From Burkholderiales bacterium (GTDB lineage Bacteria; Pseudomonadota; Gammaproteobacteria; Burkholderiales; Burkholderiaceae_C), in NCBI GenBank assembly GCA_006227785.1, contig SBFU01000457.1:1-12477 (forward strand): a DNA stretch of 12,477 nt, written 5' to 3'. This document shows positions 1 through 8,377 of this stretch, piece after piece (the stretch's first letter is position 1; each line of letters begins with the position of its first letter). A model generated the notes under the pieces. It was not told the origin of the DNA, did not search any database, and saw nothing but the letters and a program-made list of their open reading frames with translations. Made by a program: the position numbers and the translations under genes.

Positions 1-2474
1 CCCAGCCCGCCGGCGAAACGCAATTCGCCGCCGTAGACCATGGCCCTGGCTTCGCGCACCTGGAAGCCGGCCTCGCTGAACTCCAGCAGACCGCTGGCCT
101 GGCGCAGCTCAGGTGCCGAAGGCTGGATCAGCACGTCGTTGCCGGGAAAACGCACCTGGCCGCTGATGCGGGCCTCGTTCAGCTCGTGCAGCGGCAGGGC
201 CAGGCGCAGGTCCAGCCTGGCGGGGCCGTCCATGCGCGCGCGCGCCAGCGCACCGTTGAGCAGGCCATTGACCGGCGAACCCTGCACATAGGCCAGCATC
301 TGCGCGGCCGGGCCCTCGGCCCGGGTGACCACCTGCAGCACCGAGTCGTCGTTCAGCTCGTCGATGCGCACCTCGGCCCCGCCGAGCTTGACATCCGGGG
401 CACCATCGACGGTGGCCGAGAGATTCCAGACCCGCAGCGCCTGACGGTCAAGCAGGAATTCGCCTGTGGCCTGTCGCAGCGCCGGCCAGGGGCGCGCGCC
501 TTCGAGCCCCTCCTGCAGGTAGGCCGGGACGTAGTCGAAGTCGACGTTGCGAAAACGCGCCCCGATGCGGAACGCGCGGTCCGGGCCCGCCGGCACGGCC
601 GGCATGTCCCACATGTCGCCCTGAATGCGGAAACTGACCTCGGTGGGGCCGGCTGCCCGGATGGCTTCGCGCAGGTAGCGTCGCACATCGTCACCCACGC
701 TCAGGGGAAGGTAACGGTGCACCCGGGTGCCGTCGGCGCGGCTCAGCTTGGCCTCGATGTCGAGCACACCGGGGAAACGCGAAGCCGACAGGCTGGTGAG
801 CGGATCGGCGGTCTGCCAGCGCACCCGGGCCGTGCCGTCGGCATCGGCGCTCTGCAGGGTGACCTCGTCGAGATCGACCTCGATGTGTTCCCCCTGCAGT
901 CGCCAGCGGGCGCTCGTCTGCAGGCGGCGCACCGGAATCAGCGGGTCTTCGAAGATGTCGGGCAGCTCGACATGGCCGTCGGTGACCAGCACCTCGGCGC
1001 GCCCCCCGTCCTGATCGAGTTCGAACTCGACACGGGCTCCGGCCACACCGGGCCGCCCGGGCAAGGGGTATCGACCCGTCGAGGACATCCGGCCACTGGG
1101 TGCGCCTTGCAGGCTCAGCGCCTGAACCACGCCACGGGCGCGAAAACGCCCTTCGCCGAAGGCTTCGAGCGGTGCCTCGGGGTGGTCGGCCTGCCAGGTG
1201 GCGTCCAGATCGGTGACCTGGCCTTCGGGCCGCAAACTGCCCAGCCAGCCGTGGACCGGTGCGCCCAGCGGGAGGCTGGCCGCCACCGCCCCCAGGGCAC
1301 CCAGATCGATGCTTTCGGCCCGCAGCACCGCAGAGGCCGGGCGCTCGCCACGCGGTACCGCATGTCCGATGCGCAGCACGCCGCCGGGCCAGAGGTGTCC
1401 GTCGCGGGTGGCAAACCGCAAGTCGTCGCTGCTGAAACCGAAACCATCGGCGTTCCAGTGCGCCCCCAGGCGACCCTGCAGGCTCACCAGATCGAGTTCG
1501 GGCAATTCGGCGCCCAGCCGGGTGCGCAGGTCCTGCAGGTCCAGGTCGGCGGTGGCGGCGGCCACTTCGCCACGCTGCACATCGGCCCAGGCCTGCACGC
1601 GGCCCTGGCCACCGAGCACCTCGATGTTCCACTCGGACAGGTCAACGTGGCGACGCAGGCGTTGCACGTCGACACGGGGAAACTCGGCGTACAGCTCGCC
1701 GCTCCAGTTGTGCCAGGGCCTGGTGGATGGGACGCCGGGGTCCGGCACCAGATCGAGCAGGGGCTGACGCAGGCGGGCGCGCAGACTGAAGCGCTGACCC
1801 CACTCGGGGGGTGGCGTGGCGTCCAGCCGCATCTCGTGCTGCCGCCCACGGTTGCGCACCACCAGATCCAGCGCCGCCAGCGCCAACGGCCCTTCGGCAT
1901 CCGGCCGCAACTCGTCGGTCCAGCGCACGGTGCCCCGGCGGATGACCAGCTCGGGCTGGTCGAAAACCCAGTCGGCCGCCCGGCCGTCGTCACCGCTGCT
2001 CCCGCTGATGTCCAGCCCCGCCACCTCCAGCCGGCCCTGGGCGGTGCGCCGCAAGTCGAGCACCGGCGCGTCGATCACGACCTGGTCGACACCCAGACGC
2101 CACAAAGAGGTCACGGACACCGCCACGCTGACCTGCGGCAGCAGCAGCGCTTCCTGGCCACGCGGGTCGAACAGGCGCACATCGCGCAGTTCGATGACGG
2201 GAACCAGGGCCGGCAGCAGCCGCTTCTCGCCCGGGGTCGACTCGGCGCGCAGTTCACCGATGCGAACCGGTATACCCACACCGGCGCTGACCCATCGTTC
2301 GATGTCAGGGCGCCATTCGCCGATTCGCGGCACAATCCAGAGGTGGAGGGCTCCCCAGCTGAGTGCGAACAATCCCCAGGCGGCCAACACGACCCACAAC
2401 AGCAGTCGGGTGGTCACCGAAAGGATTCTGAGGGTTCGCGTGGCAGTTGCGATCGGCGCCGGGCTTTGATTCAT
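1..2474 (-). CDS. YhdP/TIGR02099-family AsmA-like envelope protein (3' end outside window)
   Basis: An uninterrupted minus-strand frame runs from the ATG at 2474 to the window edge: 824 codons, with the C-terminus missing. The protein starts MNQSPAPIATATRTL, has one N-terminal membrane segment at about residues 23-47 (LLLWVVLAAWGLFALSWG), then a long region of repeated beta-strand character (RVDVQRLRRHVDLSEWNIEV, LQTSARWRLQGEHIEVDLDE). That layout, and its position divergent from glnE, fits the YhdP/DUF3971 (TIGR02099) group of AsmA-like proteins. These usually have about 1,250-1,400 residues, so roughly 60-65% is visible. Relatives are inner-membrane-anchored periplasmic proteins thought to bridge the envelope and help move phospholipids to the outer membrane; that role is inferred here from the family. 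The start codon lacks a good Shine-Dalgarno sequence (only TTGGAC just upstream). A 768-residue antisense frame over the same DNA is a GC-bias shadow. Confidence 0.88.
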   Translation of the reverse strand, partial: MNQSPAPIATATRTLRILSVTTRLLLWVVLAAWGLFALSWGALHLWIVPRIGEWRPDIERWVSAGVGIPVRIGELRAESTPGEKRLLPALVPVIELRDVRLFDPRGQEALLLPQVSVAVSVTSLWRLGVDQVVIDAPVLDLRRTAQGRLEVAGLDISGSSGDDGRAADWVFDQPELVIRRGTVRWTDELRPDAEGPLALAALDLVVRNRGRQHEMRLDATPPPEWGQRFSLRARLRQPLLDLVPDPGVPSTRPWHNWSGELYAEFPRVDVQRLRRHVDLSEWNIEVLGGQGRVQAWADVQRGEVAAATADLDLQDLRTRLGAELPELDLVSLQGRLGAHWNADGFGFSSDDLRFATRDGHLWPGGVLRIGHAVPRGERPASAVLRAESIDLGALGAVAASLPLGAPVHGWLGSLRPEGQVTDLDATWQADHPEAPLEAFGEGRFRARGVVQALSLQGAPSGRMSSTGRYPLPGRPGVAGARVEFELDQDGGRAEVLVTDGHVELPDIFEDPLIPVRRLQTSARWRLQGEHIEVDLDEVTLQSADADGTARVRWQTADPLTSLSASRFPGVLDIEAKLSRADGTRVHRYLPLSVGDDVRRYLREAIRAAGPTEVSFRIQGDMWDMPAVPAGPDRAFRIGARFRNVDFDYVPAYLQEGLEGARPWPALRQATGEFLLDRQALRVWNLSATVDGAPDVKLGGAEVRIDELNDDSVLQVVTRAEGPAAQMLAYVQGSPVNGLLNGALARARMDGPARLDLRLALPLHELNEARISGQVRFPGNDVLIQPSAPELRQASGLLEFSEAGFQVREARAMVYGGELRFAGGL

Positions 2475-2504
2475 GTCCAACTCAAATTATGACGGTCAGC
2501 CAAG

Positions 2505-2515
2505 GGAACAGTTCC
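2505..2515. promoter_or_regulatory. Perfect 11-bp palindrome between the YhdP-family gene and glnE
   Basis: GGAAC-A-GTTCC is perfectly symmetric and lies in the short divergent gap, 30 bp before the YhdP-family ATG and 46 bp before the preferred glnE ATG. On the minus strand a CATAAT (2492-2487) could be a -10 element for the leftward gene, with TGGAAC (2516-2511, inside the palindrome) as a weak -35 at 18 bp. This could be an operator serving both directions. No known regulator site is recognised, and an 11-bp palindrome can arise by chance. Confidence 0.3.
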
Positions 2516-2560
2516 ACCGCCGATGGGGACGCGGTAAAGAAATGCCACACCCATCACCCC

Positions 2561-5317
2561 ATGCCGGCACAGGCTGACCATTCCCGTTTTGTCCAGCGCA
2601 TCCGCAGGCGCTACGGCAACGAGCTCGACTGTCTGGCTGCCGGCACCCCGGTCCGCAGCACGATGCAGGCCTGCATGGAGCAGCTCAGGGAACGCGGACT
2701 GAACACCACGTCGGCCCTCCGGGTGACCCGCCAACTGGTGATGGAGCGGCTGGTGGTCCTCGACTGCGAGCAGGCCGCACCCCTGGCGGACATCACCCGC
2801 GCCGTGACCGAACTGGCCGAGCTGGCTCTGGACACCGCCTGCCGACTGGCTTTTGACGACCTGGATGCGCTGCACGGAGCGCCGCTGACAGACGCAGGCG
2901 ACGACACACGCCAGGCCGATGCCGACCGGGCGCGCCGTGCCCAGCTGTGGGTCATCGGCATGGGCAAGCTCGGTGCCCGCGAGCTCAACGTCAGCAGCGA
3001 CATCGATCTGATCTATGTCTACGACCAGGACGGCGAGACGGCGGGCAACAGCGAGGGGCGCAACCGCATCAGCAACCACGAGTACTTTGCCAAGGCGGTC
3101 AAGCACATCTACAACACGGTGGGCGAGACCACCGAGCACGGCAGCGTGTTCCGGGTCGACCTGGCACTGCGGCCCAACGGCAACTCGGGGCCACCTGCGG
3201 TGTCGCTGGGGGCACTGGAGGAGTATTTCCTGGTGCAGGGTCGTGAGTGGGAGCGATTTGCCTGGCTCAAGAGCCGCGTGATCGCTCCTTCGGCCAGCAT
3301 CGCCGACGGCCAGGCCAGCGCGCTGCGCGGGCCGGTGCTGCCCTTCGTGTTTCGCAAGTACCTGGACTACAACGTTTTCGACTCGCTGCGCACCCTGCAC
3401 CGCCAGATCCGTGACCACGCGGCCAAACGGGCGGCGGGTAATCCGGGACGCGCCAACGACGTCAAACTCTCGCGCGGCGGTATCCGCGAGATCGAGTTCA
3501 CCGTCCAGTTGCTGCAGGTGGTGCGCGGCGGGCAGTTTCCCGAGCTGCGCACCCGCCCGACCCTGGATGCGCTGCAGCGCCTTTGCCGGGCCAACCTGAT
3601 GCCACCCGAGACGGCGGACGCCCTGGCCAGGGCCTATGTGTTCCTGCGCCGTGTCGAGCACCGCATCCAGTACCTGGACGACCAGCAGACCCACCTCATG
3701 CCCACGCGCGACGACGACCTGGGCTGGATCGCGGCCACCATGGGTTATGCCGACGTCTGCGCCTTCCTGCACGAGTTCGACAGCCACCGCGAGACGGTGG
3801 CCCATGAATTCGACAAGCTGCTCGGCGGCGCGTCGGGCGGTACCTGCAATGGCAAGGGCTGCCCGGGCCGCCATGGCCGCAGCGCGGTGCAGGACCTGCA
3901 AGGTGTGCTGCCGCAGCTGCCCGAGGCCTTCTCGGCCAAGGTCGCCCAATGGTGCGACCACCCGCGGGTGCTGGCCTTGCGCGAAGACGCCCGGTTGCGC
4001 CTGGTGCGCCTGGTTGAGCGCACCGGCGCCTGGCTGGAGGAAGGCCGGGTCAGCGAGACAGCCGCTCTGCGGCTGGCCGACTGGATCGAGCCCCTGCTGC
4101 GGCGGGAGAGCTACCTGGCGCTGCTGCAGGAACGCCCCTCGGTGCACGAACGCCTGCTGCGCCTGCTGGGCGCGGCCAAATGGCCGGCGCGTTACCTGCA
4201 GCGCCACCCAGGCGTGATCGACGAGCTGGCCAGCCGCCAGTTGCTGGACGAGCGCTTCGACCCGGCGCAGTTCGAGAGCGACCTGGAAGACCGGCGGGCG
4301 GCGCTGAGGTCCACTGGCGAGGACGACGAGGAAGAGCTGCTGAACCTGTTGCGCCGCGCCCACCACGCCGAGGTGTTCCGCACCCTGGCGCGCGACCTGG
4401 AAGGCGTGCTCACGGTCGAGCAGGTGGCCGACGACCTGTCGGCGCTGGCCGATGCGGTTTTGCGCGTCACCGCCCGCTGGTGCTGGCAACGGCTGAAAAA
4501 CCGGCACCGCAACGAGCCGTCGTTTGCCATCATCGGCTACGGCAAGCTCGGCGGCAAGGAGCTGGGCTACGGTTCCGACCTGGACATCGTGTTCGTGTAC
4601 GAGGACGAACACGACAACGCCGGCGAGGTCTACGCCGGTTTCGTGCGCAAGATGATCAACTGGCTGACCGTGAAGACCGGTGAGGGCGACCTGTACGAGA
4701 TCGACACCGCTTTGCGCCCCAACGGCAACTCCGGCCTGCTGGTGACCAGCTTCACCTCTTACGAGAACTACCAGCGCGGCCGCGGCAGCAACACGGCATG
4801 GACCTGGGAGCACCAGGCGATGACGCGTGCACGCTTTGTCATGGGACCTTCGTCACTTGAGGCGCGATTCGATGAAGTGCGTGAAGCGGTCATCGTCGCC
4901 GAGCGGGACCACGAGGCGCTGAAGCAGGAGATCGTTGCCATGCGCGAGCGCGTGCGCAAGGCGCACCCGGAGCGCGGTGAGCTGTTCGACGTCAAGCACA
5001 GTCCGGGCGGCATGGTCGATGTGGAGTTCGTGGTGCAGTTTCTGGTGCTGTCGCAGTCGGCACGCCACCCGGAACTGCGGGACAACACCGGCAACATCAA
5101 CCTCTTGCAGCGGGCCGAGGCGGTCGGCCTGCTGCCGCCGGGCGTGGGCGAGTCGGCAGCGCGGGCGTACCGGCAGCTGCGGCAGATCCAGCACCGGGCA
5201 CGGCTGGATGAGGCGCCGACACAGGTCGAGGCGGCCAGTGTGGCCGAGGCCGCCACCGCCGTTCGCGCACTCTGGCAGCATGTGCTCGGCGCGTCCGGGG
5301 GCGCGATCCACCCATGA
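2561..5317 (+). CDS. glnE: Bifunctional glutamine synthetase adenylyltransferase / adenylyl-removing enzyme
   Basis: This cytoplasmic enzyme adds AMP to, and removes AMP from, glutamine synthetase (GlnA) in response to PII and glutamine. Both nucleotidyltransferase-fold halves are present. The N-terminal adenylyl-removing domain has GMGKLG from about residue 133 and the metal-binding pair D147/D149 (NVSSDIDLI). The C-terminal adenylyltransferase domain has GYGKLG from residue 659 and D673/D675 (GSDLDIVF). PII-uridylyltransferase-like helical regions follow each half (RGGIREIEFTVQLLQ; PGGMVDVEFVVQF). A Gly-rich linker with two cysteines (GGTCNGKGCPG) separates the halves. At 918 residues the length is normal for the family. 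The frame also allows ATGs at 2447 and 2489. I prefer 2561 because SRFVQRIRRRYGNEL is where family similarity appears to begin, codon use before it is atypical, and the earlier starts would leave almost no gap to the divergent gene. None of the starts has a clear Shine-Dalgarno sequence. The stop overlaps the next ATG (ATGA). Confidence 0.96.
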   Translation: MPAQADHSRFVQRIRRRYGNELDCLAAGTPVRSTMQACMEQLRERGLNTTSALRVTRQLVMERLVVLDCEQAAPLADITRAVTELAELALDTACRLAFDDLDALHGAPLTDAGDDTRQADADRARRAQLWVIGMGKLGARELNVSSDIDLIYVYDQDGETAGNSEGRNRISNHEYFAKAVKHIYNTVGETTEHGSVFRVDLALRPNGNSGPPAVSLGALEEYFLVQGREWERFAWLKSRVIAPSASIADGQASALRGPVLPFVFRKYLDYNVFDSLRTLHRQIRDHAAKRAAGNPGRANDVKLSRGGIREIEFTVQLLQVVRGGQFPELRTRPTLDALQRLCRANLMPPETADALARAYVFLRRVEHRIQYLDDQQTHLMPTRDDDLGWIAATMGYADVCAFLHEFDSHRETVAHEFDKLLGGASGGTCNGKGCPGRHGRSAVQDLQGVLPQLPEAFSAKVAQWCDHPRVLALREDARLRLVRLVERTGAWLEEGRVSETAALRLADWIEPLLRRESYLALLQERPSVHERLLRLLGAAKWPARYLQRHPGVIDELASRQLLDERFDPAQFESDLEDRRAALRSTGEDDEEELLNLLRRAHHAEVFRTLARDLEGVLTVEQVADDLSALADAVLRVTARWCWQRLKNRHRNEPSFAIIGYGKLGGKELGYGSDLDIVFVYEDEHDNAGEVYAGFVRKMINWLTVKTGEGDLYEIDTALRPNGNSGLLVTSFTSYENYQRGRGSNTAWTWEHQAMTRARFVMGPSSLEARFDEVREAVIVAERDHEALKQEIVAMRERVRKAHPERGELFDVKHSPGGMVDVEFVVQFLVLSQSARHPELRDNTGNINLLQRAEAVGLLPPGVGESAARAYRQLRQIQHRARLDEAPTQVEAASVAEAATAVRALWQHVLGASGGAIHP

Positions 5318-5913
5318 GGCGGGCCGGCGGCTGGCTGCTGCTGTGCGTGCTGCACGGAGTCGCCAGCATGCTGGTGTGGTGGTCGGGCGAGCAGCAGGTG
5401 CAACTGCTGAGCTGGCAGGCCGACAGCTGGACGCTCAGGCCCTGGACCCTGTGGACCAGCACCTGGGTGCATGTGAACACACCCCACCTGATCGTCAATC
5501 AGTTCGTGCTGGGCATCCTCACCGGACTGGCCTGGCTGCTGCGCCCGGGTGCGCGCGCGGCCCTGGCCTGGTTTCTGTCATGGCCACTGCTGCAGTTGAG
5601 CCTGGTGCTGTGGCCGCAGGTGGGCTATTCGGTGGGGCTGACCGGCCTGCTGCATGCCGGCGCCATGATCATGGCGCTTCAGCTGGTGCTCGGGCGCATC
5701 GCCATCCGCAAGGCGCGGCGCTGGGGACTGATGCTGGTGGCCGGTCTGCTGACCAAGCTGGTGCTGGAGCGGGCCTGGTCGTACCCGGTGGTCTGGGACC
5801 CGGCCAGCGACCGCTCGGTGGTGCAGGCCGCGCACCTGTGCGGTGCCGCCTGGGGCGCGGCGCTGACCCTGCTGCTGGATTTCAGGTGGCGGCGCCCGCC
5901 GCGGCGGAACTGA
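5314..5913 (+). CDS. Rhombosortase-like rhomboid membrane protein with Thr at the nucleophile position
   Basis: A 199-residue, mostly hydrophobic protein with about six membrane segments and rhomboid landmarks in order. The loop/TM2 motif HVNTPHLIVN spans residues 53-62. The active-site turn VGLTGLLHAG has T110 where the nucleophilic Ser of GxSG should be. The final helix carries the catalytic-type His H174 in AAHLCGAAWG. Length and the GL(S)GxLH form match rhombosortase (RrtA), an intramembrane protease that processes exported proteins bearing a GlyGly-CTERM tail. Because the serine is replaced (codon ACC), activity is doubtful: it may be a pseudoprotease, a threonine variant, or carry a base error. 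It is translationally coupled to glnE by a 4-bp ATGA overlap, which looks like genomic habit rather than shared function. Its 3' end overlaps the convergent ferritin-like gene by 32 bp. No GlyGly-CTERM substrate is encoded in the window. Confidence 0.75.
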   Translation: MRRAGGWLLLCVLHGVASMLVWWSGEQQVQLLSWQADSWTLRPWTLWTSTWVHVNTPHLIVNQFVLGILTGLAWLLRPGARAALAWFLSWPLLQLSLVLWPQVGYSVGLTGLLHAGAMIMALQLVLGRIAIRKARRWGLMLVAGLLTKLVLERAWSYPVVWDPASDRSVVQAAHLCGAAWGAALTLLLDFRWRRPPRRN

Positions 5914-6733
5914 CGACCAGTGACTTTCGGAAGCGGTTGAGCTCCTGCACCGTCTTGAAGCTCTGGTCCATCAGCAGGCTCATGTTGTGCAGGATGCGCT
6001 CGACCACCTTGGTTTCCCAGACGGCATCGAAGTCGATCTGCTTGTCCAGCCAGTGTTCCAGCCACTCGGGGTTGGGCAGGCGGCTCTGGATGGTGTCGTG
6101 CGGGAACAGCGATTTGTTCACATGCAGGTTGGTGGGGTGCAGGGCCTGGGCCGTTCGCCGCGCGCTGGCCATCAGCACACCGACTTTGGCGAAGGCCGAG
6201 CGTGCTTCGTCACCGAACTTGCCAATGGCGCGCTTCATGTAGCGCAGGTAGGCCCCGCCATGGCGGGCCTCGTCCTGGCTGAGCGTCTGGTAGATGTGCT
6301 TGATGACCGGCTCGCTGTGCCATTCGCTGGCGCGGCGGTACCAGTGGTTGAGGCGGATCTCGCCGCAGAAATGCAGCATCAGTGTCTCCAGCGCGGGCGC
6401 CGGGTCGAACTCGAAACGGATGTCGTGCAGCTCCTGTTCGGTCGGCGCCAGCTCGGGGCGGAAGCGCCGCAGGTATTCCATCAACACCAGCGAGTGTTTC
6501 TGCTCCTCGAAGAACCAGATCGACATGAAGGCGGAGAAGTCCGAGTCGTCGCGGTTGTCGCGCAGGAACATCTCGGTGGCCGGCAGCGCCGCCCACTCGG
6601 TGATCGCGTTCATCTTGATGGTCTGTGCCTGCTCGTCACTGAGCAGGCTGGCATCGAAGCGGTCCCACGGAATGTCCTTGTCCATGTCCCAGCGGACGGA
6701 CTCCAGTTGCTTGAACAGTTCGGGATAGAGCAT
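5882..6733 (-). CDS. Ferritin-like diiron protein (acyl-ACP desaturase/AurF-like fold)
   Basis: A 283-residue protein predicted to be largely helical, with two ligand half-sites typical of diiron four-helix bundles. The first is E46/E54 followed by EEQKH at 76-80 (E77, H80). The second is E125 (CGEIRLNHWY) followed by DEARH at 154-158 (E155, H158). This pattern occurs in ferritin-like oxidases such as acyl-ACP desaturases and AurF-type N-oxygenases. The substrate cannot be told from sequence; a membrane-lipid or oxidative-stress role is inferred only from the neighbours. In-frame TTG (6766) and GTG (6760) starts exist. I chose the ATG at 6733, which gives MLYPELFKQLESVRWDM, although its ribosome binding site is poor (AAGGA lies about 15 bases upstream). 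It follows the photolyase gene by 59 bp on the same strand and is probably cotranscribed. Its end overlaps the convergent rhomboid-like gene. Confidence 0.78.
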   Translation of the reverse strand: MLYPELFKQLESVRWDMDKDIPWDRFDASLLSDEQAQTIKMNAITEWAALPATEMFLRDNRDDSDFSAFMSIWFFEEQKHSLVLMEYLRRFRPELAPTEQELHDIRFEFDPAPALETLMLHFCGEIRLNHWYRRASEWHSEPVIKHIYQTLSQDEARHGGAYLRYMKRAIGKFGDEARSAFAKVGVLMASARRTAQALHPTNLHVNKSLFPHDTIQSRLPNPEWLEHWLDKQIDFDAVWETKVVERILHNMSLLMDQSFKTVQELNRFRKSLVVSSAAAGAAT

Positions 6734-6792
6734 GGCGGGGGGCTGCGGTCCTTGAATCACCTTCAAATTGTAGGCTTCATACCGGAAAACCC

Positions 6793-8364
6793 TTACAAAT
6801 CATTCAGATTCTCAAGGATATCGGTCGCCTGCCGGCGCAGGGCCTGGCGTTCCTCAGGCGACAGCCGCTGCAGGTTGCGCACCATCAGCGCGGTGCGCGG
6901 GTTGGCTGCCAGCGTGGTCTCATGCCGGTCGAGAAAGGCCCAGTACAGGGTGGTGAACGGGCAGGCCTGGGCACCGGTGCGCTGGGCCGGGCGGTAACGG
7001 CAGCCCTGGCAGTGGTTGCTCATGCGGTCGATGTACTGGCCGCTGGCGATGTACGGCTTGCTGGTGAAACGACCGCCATCGGCATACAGCGCCATGCCGG
7101 CCACGTTGGGCAGCTCCACCCATTCGATGGCATCGACATAGACCGCAAGGTACCAGTCGGCCACCGGCCGCGGATCGATCTGCGCCAGCAGCGCAAACTG
7201 GCCTGTCAGCATCAGGCGCTGGATGTGGTGCGCGTAACCGAAGCGCAGGGTCTGGCCGATGGCGTCGCGCAGGCAGGCCATGTGGGTCTGGCCGGTCCAG
7301 TACCAGTCGGGCAGCGGGCGCTGGTGACCGTAGTGGTTGGCCTCACGCAGGCCCGGCATCTGCTGCCAGTAGACGCCGCGGATGAACTCGCGCCACCCCA
7401 GCACCTGGCGCACGAAGCCTTCGACGCTGGCCAGCGGCAGTGCCTGCGGCCCGCGCTCGCGGTGCGCGGCTTCGACCGCGTCAATCACCTCGCGCGGGTG
7501 GATCAGGTGCAGGTTCAGGGCCACCGACAGCAGGGAGTGCCAGCCGAACGGGGTGTCGCTCCACATCGCATCCTGGTAGGGACCGAAGCCGATCAGCCGT
7601 TGGTCAATGAAGTGCTGCAGGGCCTGCAGACCTTGTTCGCGGGTAACCGGCCAGCCAAAATCGGCCAGCGAACCGGGGTGACCGGGAAACTGTCGTTCGA
7701 CCAGTTTCAGAACCTCGTGGGTGGTCTCGTCCGGCTCGAAGCGTGCTGGCGGCGGCACCCAGCCTGGCCCGGACTTCGGGTAGGCCTTGCGGTTGTCGGC
7801 ATCGAAATTCCAGGCGCCCCCCAGCGGCTCGTCCCCATCCATCAGCACCCGGTGTTCGCGCCGCATCTGGCGGTAGAAATGCTCCATGCGCCATTCGCGC
7901 CGACCGGCGGCCCAGCGCGCAAAGCGTTCCCGGCTGCACAGGAAATGGGTGTCGGCGTGCCAGTGCAGGGGCACCCCGGCCTGGGCCGCGCAGGCCTCGA
8001 TGGCCTGCTGCAGCCGCCATTCACCGGCCTCGCACACGTGCAGGGCCTGCGGCCGCAGCTGCTGCAGCCGGGCAGCCAGGCGGTGGTCGAGCCGATGCCG
8101 GCCCTCGGCCAGGTCAGCGGCGTCGTCCATTTCCACATGGCTCACCGGCCATCCGCGTGCACGCAGCCCGGCACTGAAGTGCCGCATGGCCGACAGAAAC
8201 AGGGCGATGCGGGCCTTGTGACTCCAGACGGCATCGGCCTCACCCGGGGCCTCGATCAGCAGGACGCGGTCGAGCGAGGGGTCGAATCCGTCCAGCGCCG
8301 GGTTGCCCATCCACAGCTGATCACCCAGGACCAGCACCAGCCGACGCACAGGCGTTGAGGACAT
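6793..8364 (-). CDS. Fe-S cryptochrome/photolyase-related protein (PhrB/FeS-BCP family, probable (6-4) photolyase)
   Basis: A 523-residue flavoprotein of the deoxyribodipyrimidine photolyase-related family. The N-terminal antenna-type Rossmann domain begins RRLVLVLGDQL; the C-terminal half is the FAD-binding helical domain (WREFIRGVYWQQMPGLREAN, PYIASGQYIDRMSNHC). Four cysteines, C364, C452, C455 and C468, have the spacing 88-3-13. This is the spacing of the [4Fe-4S] ligands C350, C438, C441 and C454 of Agrobacterium PhrB. Members repair (6-4) photoproducts with blue light and bind FAD and a lumazine-type antenna; that function is inferred from the family. The frame extends to 8412, but MSSTPVRRLV at 8364 fits better because it starts 13 bp after the DUF2256 stop. 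The gene sits in a minus-strand operon behind a B12-dependent light regulator, so light induction is expected. Confidence 0.92.
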   Translation of the reverse strand: MSSTPVRRLVLVLGDQLWMGNPALDGFDPSLDRVLLIEAPGEADAVWSHKARIALFLSAMRHFSAGLRARGWPVSHVEMDDAADLAEGRHRLDHRLAARLQQLRPQALHVCEAGEWRLQQAIEACAAQAGVPLHWHADTHFLCSRERFARWAAGRREWRMEHFYRQMRREHRVLMDGDEPLGGAWNFDADNRKAYPKSGPGWVPPPARFEPDETTHEVLKLVERQFPGHPGSLADFGWPVTREQGLQALQHFIDQRLIGFGPYQDAMWSDTPFGWHSLLSVALNLHLIHPREVIDAVEAAHRERGPQALPLASVEGFVRQVLGWREFIRGVYWQQMPGLREANHYGHQRPLPDWYWTGQTHMACLRDAIGQTLRFGYAHHIQRLMLTGQFALLAQIDPRPVADWYLAVYVDAIEWVELPNVAGMALYADGGRFTSKPYIASGQYIDRMSNHCQGCRYRPAQRTGAQACPFTTLYWAFLDRHETTLAANPRTALMVRNLQRLSPEERQALRRQATDILENLNDL

Positions 8365-8377
8365 GCCTGACCGGCGC

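Noticed and set aside
186..2492. 768-codon plus-strand ORF
   Set aside because: It is antisense to the YhdP-family gene, whose frame has a membrane anchor and a family-like composition. The antisense product is low-complexity (rich in Gln, Gly, His and Arg) and is a GC3-bias shadow.
2471..4813. 780-codon minus-strand ORF
   Set aside because: It lies antisense to glnE, which has both catalytic domains. The product is compositionally biased with no recognisable domain.
6734..6800. Separate promoter for the diiron gene (minus-strand TTGTAA and TACAAT)
   Set aside because: The spacing is 20 bp and the -35 is weak. Cotranscription with the photolyase gene is simpler.
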